From Halictus rubicundus (taxonomy: Eukaryota; Arthropoda; Insecta; Hymenoptera; Halictidae): a stretch of DNA of 64,000 nt. Every line of letters begins with the position of its first letter. Position 1 is the first letter of the stretch. Under the pieces are notes generated by a model. It had not been told where the DNA came from and made no database searches. It saw only the letters and a program-made list of their open reading frames with translations. A program made the translations under genes and the position numbers. Shown in pieces: positions 11,980 to 23,500 of the stretch. The stretch spans positions 3,506,310 through 3,570,309 of the forward strand of contig NC_135152.1 of NCBI RefSeq assembly GCF_050948215.1, in the 5' to 3' direction.

Positions 11980-12221
11980 TGTACTATCTTCCCGCTGGTA
12001 TTTATGGCAAAATAAAGATGTTCCGTATTAATTTCTCGGTACAGAAACCAAATAAAAATTTGTTTCTTCTAATCGTTTTAATTACATTTATCAATTAAAA
12101 ATACTGTTGTATTATTTCCAGCTTATCAGAGTCATTAAGTCAAGTAATGCACGCCTATGTGGCTCCTGCCGGTTGAAATGAACGCAGAATATTTTTATTT
12201 CTCATAAAAATCCGCAGTCTA
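11980..12221. repeat. TAGACTGCGG-family copy
   Basis: The right end CATAAAAATCCGCAGTCT plus A (ending 12221) is an excellent match to the family end. The left end near 11985-12012 (CTGGTATTTATGGCAAAAT) is weaker, so the left limit is approximate. Confidence 0.5.
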
Positions 12222-12509
12222 CTCATCGTGCAAAGTAACATAAAATTGACCCTTTTACTATATTCAAGATTGACCATCGATCGCTTCAACTTTCCCCCAA
12301 AAAATGGAGCTGAATCTTGGAAGGTCTTCGCGGTTCGAGTTCCCAAGATGGTGTCGATGGTCCCGAGGTTCTCGGGTCGATCGATGGATCGGATCGACGG
12401 GAATCGAGGTTGTAATACGGGGTTTCAGGATCGGTTCTGCGCGGGCCGTCGCCCCGGATCCGCGGGGGAACTTCTTTTCCCCGAAGTGTTTCAAGTGAAC
12501 CCGTTCCGG

Positions 12510-12595
12510 CCGATTTCCAATGTAAATTTACAAGCTCGTGGCGGCAGTTTGGCTCGGTCTGCGGATTCGGTCCCCATCGAATATTAATGCGCGGA
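12510..12595. repeat. Dispersed repeat, paired with 9235-9325
   Basis: GATTTCCAATGTAAATTTAC and GAATATTAATGC occur in the same order and spacing as at 9235-9325. It sits in the CpG-rich block 12340-12760, where no gene is recognised. Confidence 0.5.
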
Positions 12596-12737
12596 GCACG
12601 GGCTGCGTTTGACCCGTACCTGGGACCCGGTTTTACGAGACCGCTCGGCGCCCCGTCGAAAACAAAACAAGAACCAAAAGAAAAACCGAGGAGGGTGACC
12701 CGTGTCGGCGGCCCAGTTTCGTTCTCCTGCCACCCAA

Positions 12738-12768
12738 AAGAGAATCAGAGAAAGAGAGAGACAGAGAG

Positions 12769-12832
<64 letters not shown>
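12738..12832. repeat. (GA)n microsatellite
   Basis: An uninterrupted GA run covers 12772-12820, with impure GA sequence on both sides. Open frames across it encode Arg-Glu or Ser-Leu repeats and are artefacts. Confidence 0.97.
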
Positions 12833-13664
12833 TACACCCTAGCAAAATCCCCGAACTTTCTTCTCGATCGCCCTTTTCATTTTCTTGGAACTGAGAACAG
12901 CAAGCCCGTTTTCATTCCCCGAAAAATAACCGACAGCGAGAAAATAGATTTTTGGAACTGCTGCCAGTGACAGGGCTCCCCAAAACTTAATTACTCGAAC
13001 AAACTTCCCGACACCCTCTCAACCCAGAAATATCGGGACTCTTCGTCATTTCGATCGGCCGACTTGTCCGCCGACCCCAACGAGTTCTCAACTTTCCGCT
13101 GCGCTGGATTTATGCGAACACTTTCCTCGATGTACTATGCAAAATCGCCCCCACTTTCTGTTCCTCTCGTTACAGTCCTCTTATTTTTTTTTGCTCCTTT
13201 TCCAGACAGTGTCTCGAGCATTTGAATACTTGGATGAGTCTAATCAAGCACTTTTTATTACTACTATTTCTATGAAGAAGACGCGAGACGAACAACAATT
13301 GAAAACTGTGCAGAATTCCAGGTAGAATTTTTAGCACAATTACACGTCTACGATTAGAAGGATTTTTATGCAATATAAACAGTTCCTGCGTGTGTTATAA
13401 GATATAAGAGCCACTTAAGATCGGTGTCTTTTCTTTAATAATCTGATGAAAATAATATGTTGATGTTATTCAATTTTTTCAATCTTGTGAAGATACAATA
13501 ATTGACATGAAAATAAATTGCTTGAAAATACAGGATTATACTGCTACTACACATTTAAACCAGCAGTGCGGTCAGCATATTTCTCTCTCCCAATGTATAG
13601 TTTCACGTCCTCATATCAAATGTGTAGGGAATAGTATAGTATGGCTGACTACAGGAAAGTAACT
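12833..13664. other. Non-coding, no gene supported
   Basis: GC-rich to 13130, AT-rich afterwards. Nothing recognised. Confidence 0.5.
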
Positions 13665-14216
13665 ACTGGAGGGTAATTATCTTAGCATTTTACAAAATCC
13701 TCGTCCACGAAGGATTAATATAATATTCTGCCATTGTGAGGGTAGTATTTTAAGGATTAGCATTTTACAAAATCCTCGTCCACGAAGGAATAATATAATA
13801 TTTTGCTATTGAGGGAGTAATATTTTAGGGATTAGTATTTCAAAAAATTCTCGTCCACAAAGACTTAATATAATATTCTGCTATTGAGGGGGTAGTATTT
13901 TAAGGATTAGTATTCTAAAAAATCCTTGTCCGCAAAGGGCTAACATAATATTTTGCAATGGTGGGAGTAATAATTTAAGGGATTAGTATTTCAAAAAATT
14001 CTCGTCCATAAAGACTTAATATAATATTCTGCTATTGAGAGGGTAGTATTTTAAGGATTAGTATTCTAGAAAATCCTTGTCCGCAAAGGGCTAACATAAT
14101 ATTTTGCTATGGTGGGAGTAATATTTTAGGGATTAGTACTTCAAAAAATTCTCGCCCACAAGAAATTAATATAGTATTTCAAAAAATCCTCGTTCACGAA
14201 GGGTTAATACAATATT
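13665..14216. repeat. 75-bp minisatellite with alternating monomer types
   Basis: The anchor TTAGYATT recurs at 13682, 13757, 13832, 13907, 13983, 14058 and 14133, a period of 75-76 bases, followed by one shortened copy at about 14172. Monomers at 13832, 13983 and 14133 share TTAGTATTTCAAAAAATTCT (one C variant). Those at 13907 and 14058 share TCCTTGTCCGCAAAGGGCTA. The array therefore alternates two monomer types and has a roughly 151-base dimer period in its later part. Every base is accounted for by repeat units, so there is no room for CRISPR-type unique spacers. Confidence 0.92.
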
Positions 14217-14531
14217 TATTCCGTTGATGAAGGCGAGTGTTGAAAGAAGACCATAAATTGTGAGTCGTCGACTTTCCCGTTTCGTTTACAAGGATTCCGG
14301 GAGGGCTTTAAAGTTCGTCTGGTGGACGAGCGTTGACAAGGAATTCTCTGTGATAAACATAGCGAAGACCGTGAAACTGCGACGTTTTCCACCAGGGGAA
14401 AACTTGGAAAACTCTGTCCGGAAACAGCTCGACCGTCCGCTGACCGATTCGATCGCTTAAGTGGCTTGAAGCTCGCGTCCATACGGCTAAACAAACAACA
14501 TAAAAAAGCTTTCCTTGTGATTAGCAATTGG
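14217..14531. other. Non-coding spacer between minisatellite and (GA)n
   Basis: GC-moderate sequence. Open frames occur on both strands with no domain. Nothing recognised. Confidence 0.4.
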
Positions 14532-14549
14532 AAGAGAGCGAGAGAGAGG

Positions 14550-14638
<89 letters not shown>

Positions 14639-14640
14639 GG
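14532..14640. repeat. (GA)n microsatellite
   Basis: A nearly pure GA tract of about 90 bases, interrupted once by AAAG near 14625. The Arg-Glu reading frames it creates are not genes. Confidence 0.97.
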
Positions 14641-15980
14641 TGAAAGAGCGTGGACAGTCGGGCTTGATCGAGCGTCTCGATTTTTAAACGACCTCTTTCG
14701 TCGTTCGTTCGCTGCGCGCTACGCGCCGCTTGATAAAGAATCATTGTGCCCGGACGTTTAAAGCGACCTTAATCGCGGAGAACGGTATGAACACTCGAAA
14801 TATCTCGCTTGGAACGCGATCCAATCGATGTTCGTTTCGTCGCGGTAATTCAAACGCTCGGATAGAGCGCGTGCTCGCTCGCTCGTTGTTCGGCGTGCTC
14901 GAGGAAACTCTCTGTCTTTCGACTTTACTCGATTGAACGCGTTCGATTCCCCGGTGAACCGGCGATGCTATAATCACCGTAACAACGGCCCGAGAGGGCT
15001 CCCACAAAGGGTTCGCATCTTTTATGCACGATTTCGCGAGCGCCGTTCATTTGTTTCGCGAGGGATTTAATTTTCGTCAAAGCAATTTCTAGACCGTCTT
15101 CCTCAAATTAATACGACTCGACATGATGATCAAGAAAATTGAAAAAATTCCCCCCTATTCATCCAAGTATCTACTATCTGCTAGATTTTTCACCGATTTT
15201 TTGCATGCAGTACAATGGAGAAATTGAGCGAGATTGTCATCTAAGAAATTCAGTGTTTAATGTCTGCAGAAGAGGTGTAGTCGCTCTTGTAGCATTTTTA
15301 ATTTATTGCGATTCGGATTGTCAATTACAAAATCTGAAAAAATTCTGTAATATGTCTCTTGGTCCCTGAAGTATGTTAGATTTTTCTCGCAATCCTTTCA
15401 CGCGATTAAATAATGAAAATTTAGCAATTGATTTACCCGAGGTATAACTTTTCTTTTTTTTTTTAATTTATCAGTCTGTTGTCCGGCTAATTAGATAAAT
15501 AATGCGCTCGGGGAGGGTGGAAACTTGCATAAACGTCCGGTAATCACGATTCCATTCGTTTCCCGATTCAAGTGAGTGAATTTCGCGAGGAGTCGCGGAC
15601 ATTTTTTCATTTCGGAATACCTCGGAGTCTCAGTGCCGGCTCCGGGTATTTTTTTCTGTCTCGAAACCCTGACGAGTTTGAGATGCGCGTCCGCCTTAAT
15701 TGAAGCATGATACGTTGCCCGCGTTTTGCATTTTTAATCCCGTTCCGGGGCGGAAAAGCGAAACGTTGTTGGGGGCTACAAGCCCGCCTGATTATACGCT
15801 TGCTCTCCCCGCAGCGAGAGAGCGCGTTTATAATTATTTGCATACGTTTCCCCGACCGGCGCGGCGCGTTTCAAACGAAAATCCCCGGGCTGCTAAAAAA
15901 ACCGCCGATTTCGCTCGATATTTCGGTTTAACGAACACGCCAGCTGGCGAAGAAGAAACGTTCGGCTCCGAATAACGGAC

Positions 15981-15983
<3 letters not shown>
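14641..15983. other. GC-rich non-coding region, no gene supported
   Basis: CpG-rich at 14640-15060 and 15480-15980, with an AT-rich middle. Short open frames overlap on both strands without recognisable motifs. The block 15480-15880 has an unrepetitive, balanced look that would merit a conservation check. Confidence 0.4.

Positions 15984-16019
<36 letters not shown>
15984..16019. repeat. (GA)n microsatellite
   Basis: An uninterrupted GA run of about 36 bases within CpG-rich sequence. Confidence 0.95.
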
Positions 16020-16020
<1 letters not shown>

Positions 16021-16219
16021 CGTTTAGATTATCGTGTAACCGCACCCGGTTACTATGAACGCTTAATAAGCGGGCTGACGCACGAGTAACAAGCAATTAT
16101 TTGGCTCGCAGAGTCCGTCGAAACGACCGCCTCCATCGACGTTCATTAATTTCCCATCCCTCATCGACGTCCAATCGAATTCGCCTAACTAAGACGAGCG
16201 AAATGTGCAAAAGTATCCC

Positions 16220-16770
16220 TTTGTACGGCTTCCACAGTAAGGCAATTTTTCCGAATTTTTTTTTAACAGAGTTGTTGGATATTATAATTCCTGATTTGGT
16301 AAGTTTATTATCTAGCTTTCGATGAATGTATTAAAATTTTTTCAAGATATAATTATCATTGTCTTCGGAGTTATAGCGGTAGTAGTAAAAGTATTTCAAT
16401 GACGTCCAAAAATATGTTGAACTCGTCTCCCAGGACGAGGGAATTTTTAGGAATTTTTTGAACGAGAACTGTTAGGTACTATAATTCCAAACTCGGTACG
16501 TTTATTAACTAGTTTCTGACGAATGTACTCGAATTTTTTCACGGTATAATAATCATTTTGTTCGGAGATACAACGGTGGTAGTAAAAGCATTTCAATGAC
16601 GTCCGAAAATATCTTGAATTCGTCTTCCAGTACAAGGCAATCTTTGGGAATTTTTTAAACGAGAATTGTTAGATAGCATAATTCCAAACTCGGTACGTTT
16701 ATTAACTAGATTTCGATGAATGTACTCGAATTTTTTCAAGATACAGTAATCGTGTTGTTTAGAGTGACAG
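16220..16770. repeat. About 190-bp tandem repeat, nearly three copies
   Basis: ATAATTCC with its flanks recurs near 16283, 16481 and 16680. Each copy also carries GTACGTTTATTAACTAG or a variant, then GAATGTACTCGAATTTTTTC or a variant. The first two copies continue into a block with AGTAAAAG and ATTTCAATGACGTCC; the third stops before it. Periods are about 197 and 187 bases. Copies two and three are closer to each other than to copy one. Confidence 0.88.
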
Positions 16771-16779
16771 CGTTAGTAT

Positions 16780-16990
16780 TTGAACCGATTTATTGAAGCC
16801 ACCTATTAATCGTATACGTCACTCATATCTTTTAACCCGAAACGAAATTTTATTTTTCTGCTATCAATGTTTAATCATTGCAGAAGACATACGAAAATAT
16901 ACATTTGTTTCTTCCGTATAAATAATTCTGAACGACAAAGAAGCTCTAGTCACTGTAGCCTGCGAAATGAGTCACAGGGCAAGGGGTTCA
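16780..16990. mobile_element. Family B copy, degraded ends
   Basis: Shares with 9548-9789 an ordered series of landmarks: a TATTTAAYCATTGCAGAA-like block near 16868, a TATACA block, AACGACAAAGAAGCTCTAGTC, and the right end GGGCAAGGGGTT. The TTAA duplication is lost on the right (TTCA) and the left terminus is unclear. Confidence 0.5.
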
Positions 16991-17343
16991 CCCGGCGCTA
17001 ATCGGCTCGCGTATGATGTAATTCGCGCATCCCAGCGAATTTCGCGGCTTATCACGGCCCGAATGAGGACAGAAAGAAATAATTAAGTGACCATCCGTTG
17101 ATCAAAACGTATCGGGACTGATAATGACGGTTCTGGGAGAAGCAGAGTCGCTTGGACCGCGATAGAGCAACGACGAGTATGCTTTAAAAATCGATTAGGG
17201 CGAATCGATGTGGGAGAGAATCCTCGAAATCTCCGGGTAAGATTAAAGCGGTCGTGTATCGCGACGACGAGACTGATAACGTCAGTTTATTGTCTGCCGG
17301 AATGATCGATACGCGCTCGAGTGTATTATAAGATATTTCCATA
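16991..17343. other. GC-moderate non-coding, no gene
   Basis: Nothing recognised between the family B copy and the TA-flanked element at 17344. Confidence 0.4.
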
Positions 17344-17958
17344 CAGAGTGGGACAATAACTTCCATCTCGGAAAGATATCAAGGTCGTCCTCAATTTTTT
17401 AAAGCAGATGCTGCGCTTTGTTCCGAGAACCATAACAGCTAGCTTTGCATAAAAAATGTACAGTTGCAGTTTTTGAGTTTATCGCAACGCAGGCTACAGT
17501 CAACTTTTGTTATATTATTATTAGAATAGCACTGTGTGATAATTAGCATTATAGCGTTCTCTAGAGGAAAAAGTTTAATGTTCATGTCATGCTCAGAAGT
17601 TAATTTTCTATCTTCTGTTCATTGATTTTGACAAGTTTCATTAGCTACCAAGTCTATTTTTTATTTCTAATAGAGACAGAAAAGAGGATTTCTACAGGTT
17701 GTTCTTCAAGCATTCGCCAAGCTTTGCTAAAATTAATAAATACAGAGCGGAAACATTTTGAACGTGTTCTGTAGTGATTGAAAAAAATCTATTTTATTGA
17801 TTTGACCTTGTACGACCTTGCACGACAGCTTGCTATGACCTTCTCGGTGTAGACTATAGCCTAGTCTTTTGCTTTCATGCTTTGAGCATCACCGAATACG
17901 GCGCAAGGGGCTTTCAGAAAGAAGTATTGAAGGTGGACCAAGTTATGGACCCACCCTG
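17344..17958. mobile_element. 615-bp TA-flanked inverted-repeat element (Tc1/mariner-like)
   Basis: TA at 17342-17343 precedes CAGAGTGGGACAATAACTT. The right end in reverse complement reads CAGGGTGGGTCCATAACTTG and is followed by TA at 17959-17960. TA duplication and CAG-type termini are typical of the IS630/Tc1/mariner superfamily. No transposase motif was seen, so it is non-autonomous or decayed. Confidence 0.7.
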
Positions 17959-17960
17959 TA

Positions 17961-18458
17961 TATTTTGTTGATCGATGGACTATAGGCCGACTTTGATGGC
18001 GATTTTTCGAAAAATCGAAGTCATTCCAAGAACGATAACGATCGGTCACGGCTACGTACTAATAATCGAGAATTATTGCGAAACACTTTCGCAACAATTA
18101 ATCTTGAGCGCGTTTAGTGGCTGACCAATTAATGGCTGACCCTTTATCTGGATCCAGAACTTCTATTGGAAGTTCGTTCTAGAAAGCCTAGAGGAACCGG
18201 ACTGCATAGTCAAACGTGGCCAAATATGGTTAAACATAGTCGAACATTCTTGAGCACCGGATTTTGGGAAACTCCTTATCGGTTACGATCATCATTCCCG
18301 GTTATCAAGTATTGCAGAAATTTCGGAGCCATAGACAGGCATTCTCCATTAACCTTTGCTCCAATTAATTTGTTGAATAACTTTATAGTTCAAGTTTACA
18401 ATTTTATAATTGACCAAGCAAGTAGAAATCAATAACGATAATTTTAGAGACAAATTAA
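17961..18458. other. Non-coding, no gene supported
   Basis: AT-rich sequence between two transposon copies. Nothing recognised. Confidence 0.45.
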
Positions 18459-18629
18459 CACCTTGACTGTCAAACATCAAATTTCCATAAAATCAAAGTA
18501 AGTTATTTAATGAAATAAAAATTGAAAAAAATTAAATATACGATGTTGAGTAGTCCTCCAACTTTCTTGCATTTTACAGATCCTAATAAAATTTGGCACC
18601 CACATATGGGTGACATGACAGTCAACGTG
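18459..18629. mobile_element. TTAA-flanked element, family D, 171 bp (unoccupied copy)
   Basis: TTAA lies at 18455-18458 and 18630-18633. The left terminus is CACCTTGACTGTC and the right in reverse complement is CACGTTGACTGTC. Its reverse complement aligns through almost its whole length with 54808-55207, minus the nested element there. At the equivalent position it has a single TTAA within TTTCATTAAATAACTTAC, the empty site. It lacks about 56 bases present in the other copy (54841-54896). Confidence 0.85.
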
Positions 18630-18943
18630 TTAATAGTATGTAGATACTAATGTTCCTAGGTATTGGCATGAATAGACAGACAATTTTGGAAGAATGTATC
18701 TTCACATTTTTATCAAGCCCTGCCTGTAGGATATTTCACGCACTCATTGTTGTCATTAATGTACGAAATCTGCAGTTTCGATGGCTCAATCCGCAACAAA
18801 TTTTTCCCGTTTTTCTTTTTCTGCGTTAGTGCCGTTAGTAGTGAACGTATTAGTTGATCGTGGGTGGGAACCGAAGAATCATCAGTTCCTTTATCCTCTG
18901 GAATAACTTCCGTCCGATTACGAACCGCGGAAAAGAACTATCC

Positions 18944-19252
18944 TTATCGCGGTTGTGCATCGCTTCCGGCGACCTCGTTGGCTTCGTCGAGCACGAGGAC
19001 ATTTTTCCACAAGTTTTGCAACGATTCACGTAACAAACCCATGCGACAGCCATGCGGATCGTGACACTTTTTATCGCGACTCTCGCAACATTCATTGGTA
19101 TTCGCCTGGAGAATGTCTCCGTCGCTTGGAGAATCGGATTCGAACCAATCTATAATTGAAATTGCTTCTTCGATTGCCTCAACACAGCCTACCTTCACAC
19201 TTTTTACTTCTTTATCTGTCCTCTTGATCTTTACGATCTCCTAATTGAAACA
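18944..19252 (-). CDS. Candidate protein-coding exon, function unknown
   Basis: On the minus strand a reading frame opens directly after a splice-acceptor-like CAATTAG with pyrimidine-leaning sequence upstream, and runs about 100 codons to TAA at 18944. The product begins near Glu-Ile-Val-Lys and is acidic. It has a helix-like segment (CVEAIEEAISIIDWFESD) and a Cys-rich stretch (Cys-Cys, then two more Cys within 20 residues). Purines dominate the first codon position, as in real coding DNA. I recognise no family. No matching upstream exon, in-frame ATG start or nearby polyadenylation signal was found, and chance open frames of this length are common here. It could be a terminal exon or a chance frame. 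Confidence 0.25.
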
Positions 19253-19317
19253 AAGTACGAACAACTTGTGAGAATGTTCATAGTATGAATATTCAAATGT
19301 GTGAGGGGCATGATCGA

Positions 19318-19365
19318 TAGACTGCGGATCTTCATGCAAAATATAAATCGTTTGCATTAATCATC
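19318..19365. repeat. TAGACTGCGG-family end
   Basis: Reads TAGACTGCGGATCTTCATGC followed by AAAATATAAA, one of the best matches to the family consensus. No inverted partner was located within 250 bases downstream. Confidence 0.55.
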
Positions 19366-19976
19366 GGACGGCGGACGACCATTTTTACAACTTTATAATA
19401 GATGATCAAGACTCTTCGCTGTTTTATTAGTCAATGTTTTGAAACATAGTTTTAGTGGTACTTTTTGTAAACATTTTAGTCTTTCTATTGTCTCTGATGT
19501 AACAACTGTTCAATTTAATTACCAAAAATTAAGTAAATGACGGTTTGTTTATTCTGGGCCAAAATGGGCCCAGTCTCCGCTGTTGGAGGGCCAATTTCAA
19601 CACATGGGAATCAAATGGGAGTTTATTTTTCTCCTCAATGGTTTTATTAAACTGTAAGAAATCGATTGATAATAAATTCTAGTAGACTTTTTTACTGATT
19701 GAAATTGCAGCCACGAGTGATTTTTGCCTTTTTAATCGAAAATATCAATTCGTTTTTTTAAAGAAGGTTAATTCTGAGTACTCGATATTATTTTCTAGAG
19801 AAAATTGCGTTATATTAATTCCGCACGGTTTCGAGAAAAATATGAAACAAAAAGAGGCCTTGCAAGGTAAAGATTCTGTTCGAAATAGAATGAAAAGAAA
19901 CGTTTTAGTGTCCAGGTAAGGAGAAATTTCAGTTTCTTACGGAGGTGTTAAATATTCGCAATAAGACATCCACTGA

Positions 19977-20036
19977 CGATAAACGGTGTCTTCCTTGTTC
20001 ACGACACTCAAGATAAACGGTGTCTTCCTTATTCGC
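19977..20036. repeat. 33-bp tandem duplication
   Basis: GATAAACGGTGTCTTCCTT followed by GTTC or ATTC occurs twice, 33 bases apart. A small local duplication. Confidence 0.8.
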
Positions 20037-20068
20037 AAGTTAATCTGTCGTGCATGTTTCAGCGTATA

Positions 20069-20110
20069 CACTCCCGTCCACAAGTATCCAGACACTTGGA
20101 TCTTTGCTAA
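20069..20110. repeat. Isolated Tc1-like terminal repeat
   Basis: TATA followed by CACTCCCGTCCACAAGTATC and CAGACA resembles Tc1-type termini. No inverted partner is visible nearby, so this looks like a solo end. Confidence 0.35.
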
Positions 20111-20299
20111 AAATTTCTGATAGTCAAAATACTCTTACAACAATGATAAAAAAAAATTCTAACAATGTGATCCCTACTTTCACTGCAGTAATAATTTAAC
20201 GCGTTCAACGATATCTTTTATTTCATCAACACCCTTCATCGTTACAATATTCTATTAAATGCACCCTCTTGCAAAATCCGAAAAACGACATTGTCGCAA

Positions 20300-20516
20300 G
20301 CAAGCTATAAATTCTCCGAACATTTCGAACAAAATCTACTAGATATGTACGTTATTAATTTTCTTTGAACTCAAATAAAATTCTTTATTGTTGCCGTTGA
20401 TATTTAGGGAATATAATAGGTATACAATAAATATAAACTTTCTTCTTTTGCTAAGAAATTATGAACGACGAAGAATTTCTAATCACCGTAACCATAAAGT
20501 AAATAGCAGTGCAAGG
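20300..20516. mobile_element. Family B copy (piggyBac-like)
   Basis: TTTCGAACAAAATCTACTAG near 20322, GTACGTTATTAATTTTCTTT, TATACAATAAATATAAACTT, GAACGACGAAGAATTTCTAA and GCAGTGCAAGGGATTAA match the 9548 copy in order. The right TTAA is present at 20517-20520. The left end is not certain. Confidence 0.6.
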
Positions 20517-20520
20517 GATT

Positions 20521-23500
20521 AAAGTTAAATTCTTAATTAAAGTTGTCAAAGGGTCAAAATTCGCAAATAGTTTCGCGGGTATTTTTGAACGGGGGTGTAC
20601 ACAGCGATCCGTGGTTCTCAGTTTGGATCGCGTCCACGACCCCGAAAAACATGGTCAGGGTGTAGAAGAGGAACGAAGTCGCCGATTCCTAGCGGAATCG
20701 AACCGGAAGTGGCGCGGCCGTCGGACACGCGAAATCGAAAATTCGCACGGCTGTAGAGAGGTGGGTGGGGGGGGGGGGGGGTGCGGGGAGAAGAGTTCAA
20801 GGAACTCCTGTCTCCGACTGAAACTCGCAAAGTATTCCGCTTAGGAAAGCTGTCAGCGGCGTTTGCCAGCGCATCGTATGTGCAACCGTACACGTACAGA
20901 AACGTGTCAATGACTTTCGTATTTCGCCGTCCCCGTTTTCCCGGTTCTCCAGCAGCCGACGAACGCCCGAATCGATTTCGATTTGACGGCTAGTTTCACG
21001 GAAACGTATATAGCGAATCCCTGTCGGCGCCAACCGGTTTTTTCTTACGAACGGATTTTTTCGCAAAATAAAAACAAAAATTAATTTCTGGCACATTATC
21101 TACCGGCGATTATCTCATATTTTTTTAAAGTTCACTAATCTAATAACAAAAGGAGATTTTTACGTTTCCGTTTCGTACGGCAAAATGAATAATAGCGGAT
21201 CTTTCTGGAAAATTGAAATTGATTCTCCGTTTCAAGTGTGAAATACCCTTAAAAATTTAATGAGATAAAATAGCAGGAGTAAATTTTTCAAAAATTGACT
21301 TCGCCTCGAAGGAACAGCGTTCAAATGAACGTTCAGTGCGCTTAATTCTCTAAGAACTTTCGCGCAGTGTCGCAAAGTGGAATTAAGTGAAATTTCACTC
21401 GCCGACGATAAGAATAGGATCAGAGTTTATTCATCCCTGGGTACACTTCACAGTTTTCTCGTTCGGTTTGCGAGCTATAAATGCACAAAGGTCCGCGGCG
21501 AATTTACGTTCCATCGAGGTAAGCAGAAATCGCGCGACGTTCGGCAACATTTTCTAATAATAACAGCGTAATCTAATTTCCACCGGTGGAATCGCGCGGA
21601 TGAGTCGCTTTGCACAGCGGGGGGAGGAGGGCTCAATTTATATCTTAAACGTTTCATCCGAGTTTCATTAGATCACGATTTACGGACAAATTGTTCCGCG
21701 GTTTCGCTCACTCACCTGTCGAATCTCGTTCGGCCGCAAGAGATCGGGTGACAGTTAAAGCCTGCCGTAAGCGAATCCGATACAGAGACGTCCAATCTCT
21801 CCGACGTGCTCTCTCTTTCGTACACTATCTCTTTCTCTATCTCGTTCTTTTTTTTTTCCTCTCTTTCTCTCTCTTTCCCTCTCGATCGGCACACGCTTTA
21901 AAAACCTCTTTTCCCCCCTTGGCACCTGAGCTACCTGCAAGAACGAGCTTTCCATTAAAACTAGGCGACGCACACCGGTTTCAAACTGAACCGGTGACAA
22001 TTACGTGACTCTAAACGTCACTGGCATTTGTTGCGTCATAAAAATAACTCATTATTTCATTTACACAGAGTGTCCGTGATGTTTAAATTGCCCGTTTGAA
22101 TACGGAAAGTCAATTGTTTCTAATGGAAGCAGCTTTGTCACTTGAATAATCGTGAAGCAACAAATCTGAAACCTGTGCTGGTGCGTGTAAAATATTTATT
22201 ACTATTTATTTACGGACACTTTTTACTATTTTTGTGTGTGTGTACGTAAGTAAGAATTATAAAGATCGTCAGAACTAGCGATTTTTAATTGAGTATTTGA
22301 TTAATCTAATAAGAAACTCATCGCATTCTGAAGCATTGTGCTATATTTAAAAAAAATATTACCGCACCTTTTCATGCTTAGAAAAAAAGTTAGCTGATCG
22401 ATTCATTTATTTGTGAATTTACGAATGATCTAAAAATTATTCATTCCGAGTATCTTCGGCAGCATATGCTAAAATAAACCATTAATAAAAAAAAAAAATG
22501 AAAATGAATACGTCTATAACCGTTTAATTCATGTTTTATTTTTACTGAGCTCGAATTGCATTTTTAAACCAATGCGTGCCTCGAACAGAAACGATTCGAC
22601 TTTCGCGCAATTTCGATCGTGCTCCACGTTAATGCCACTACAATTTCGCGTTCCAGCGCGACGGCAACTGCGCACCACTTTTTTCCCAATGATTTTCGAA
22701 CCCGTTCGAAATATAACAGGTTCTTCGGGATTCGATTCGTACACGTTTTCGACGATTAATTGCAGCGGGACGCATCGAAGAGCTGCGAGTGCAACAAGTA
22801 CGTTTCAGGTGAAACGAACGGGACCGTGTGCTAGAGTGCGCTTCGACGGGGGAAGCTTTTAAGCCTAATCTTTTGCCTTTGGATTGAACGATGTTTTTTT
22901 TTTAGATTTTGTGTCGAATTATACGATTCACACTTTGGTCGACGTTATATTTGTTCTTTGTGAGATTTTTAGGAAAATTGCCGTGCCAAGTATTATCGAG
23001 CATCAGATTGAATCAATATAAACAATTACATCAATTCCAGCGCTATTACGTTTTGCCAAAATTTAATTAATTAAATAATAATTATTACATATGAAATAAT
23101 ATCAATTTATAAATACGTGATACTGACGAATCTGCTGAAGTATAGATAGCCCTGTCAAAATAGCTTTTTTGCGATGAGCATAGCAGAATTATTAATGGTT
23201 TGAAATATTCCAAAGAAAGCTCTAAATCGAGCAGGCAATTAACGCGATGGAATAAGAAGTACGCCAAGTCTTTGCATTATCGATATTCTCACGATTCCAA
23301 TTATTACATAGCTCTGCTTCGTAGTTAATAATTTACTCTACGAAAAAGGAATCTCATGTTCCTATGAAGTCCACGTTTATATCCAAGTTTAAACTCGGAT
23401 AACGGAGAAGTGTCATTTTATTTCAACTAGAAATAATTAAACGCCGCTCTGCTAAATCCTGTTTGAAATCTTAATGGTCGAACAACCGTGTGATAAAAGC

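Noticed and set aside
12587..12970. Arg-Glu-rich open frame (also at 14466-14761 and 59347-59787 as Ser-Leu)
   Set aside because: Produced by (GA)n/(CT)n microsatellites.
13665..14216. Regular repeats reminiscent of a CRISPR array
   Set aside because: There are no unique spacers; the repeat units are contiguous 75-base monomers in a eukaryotic context.
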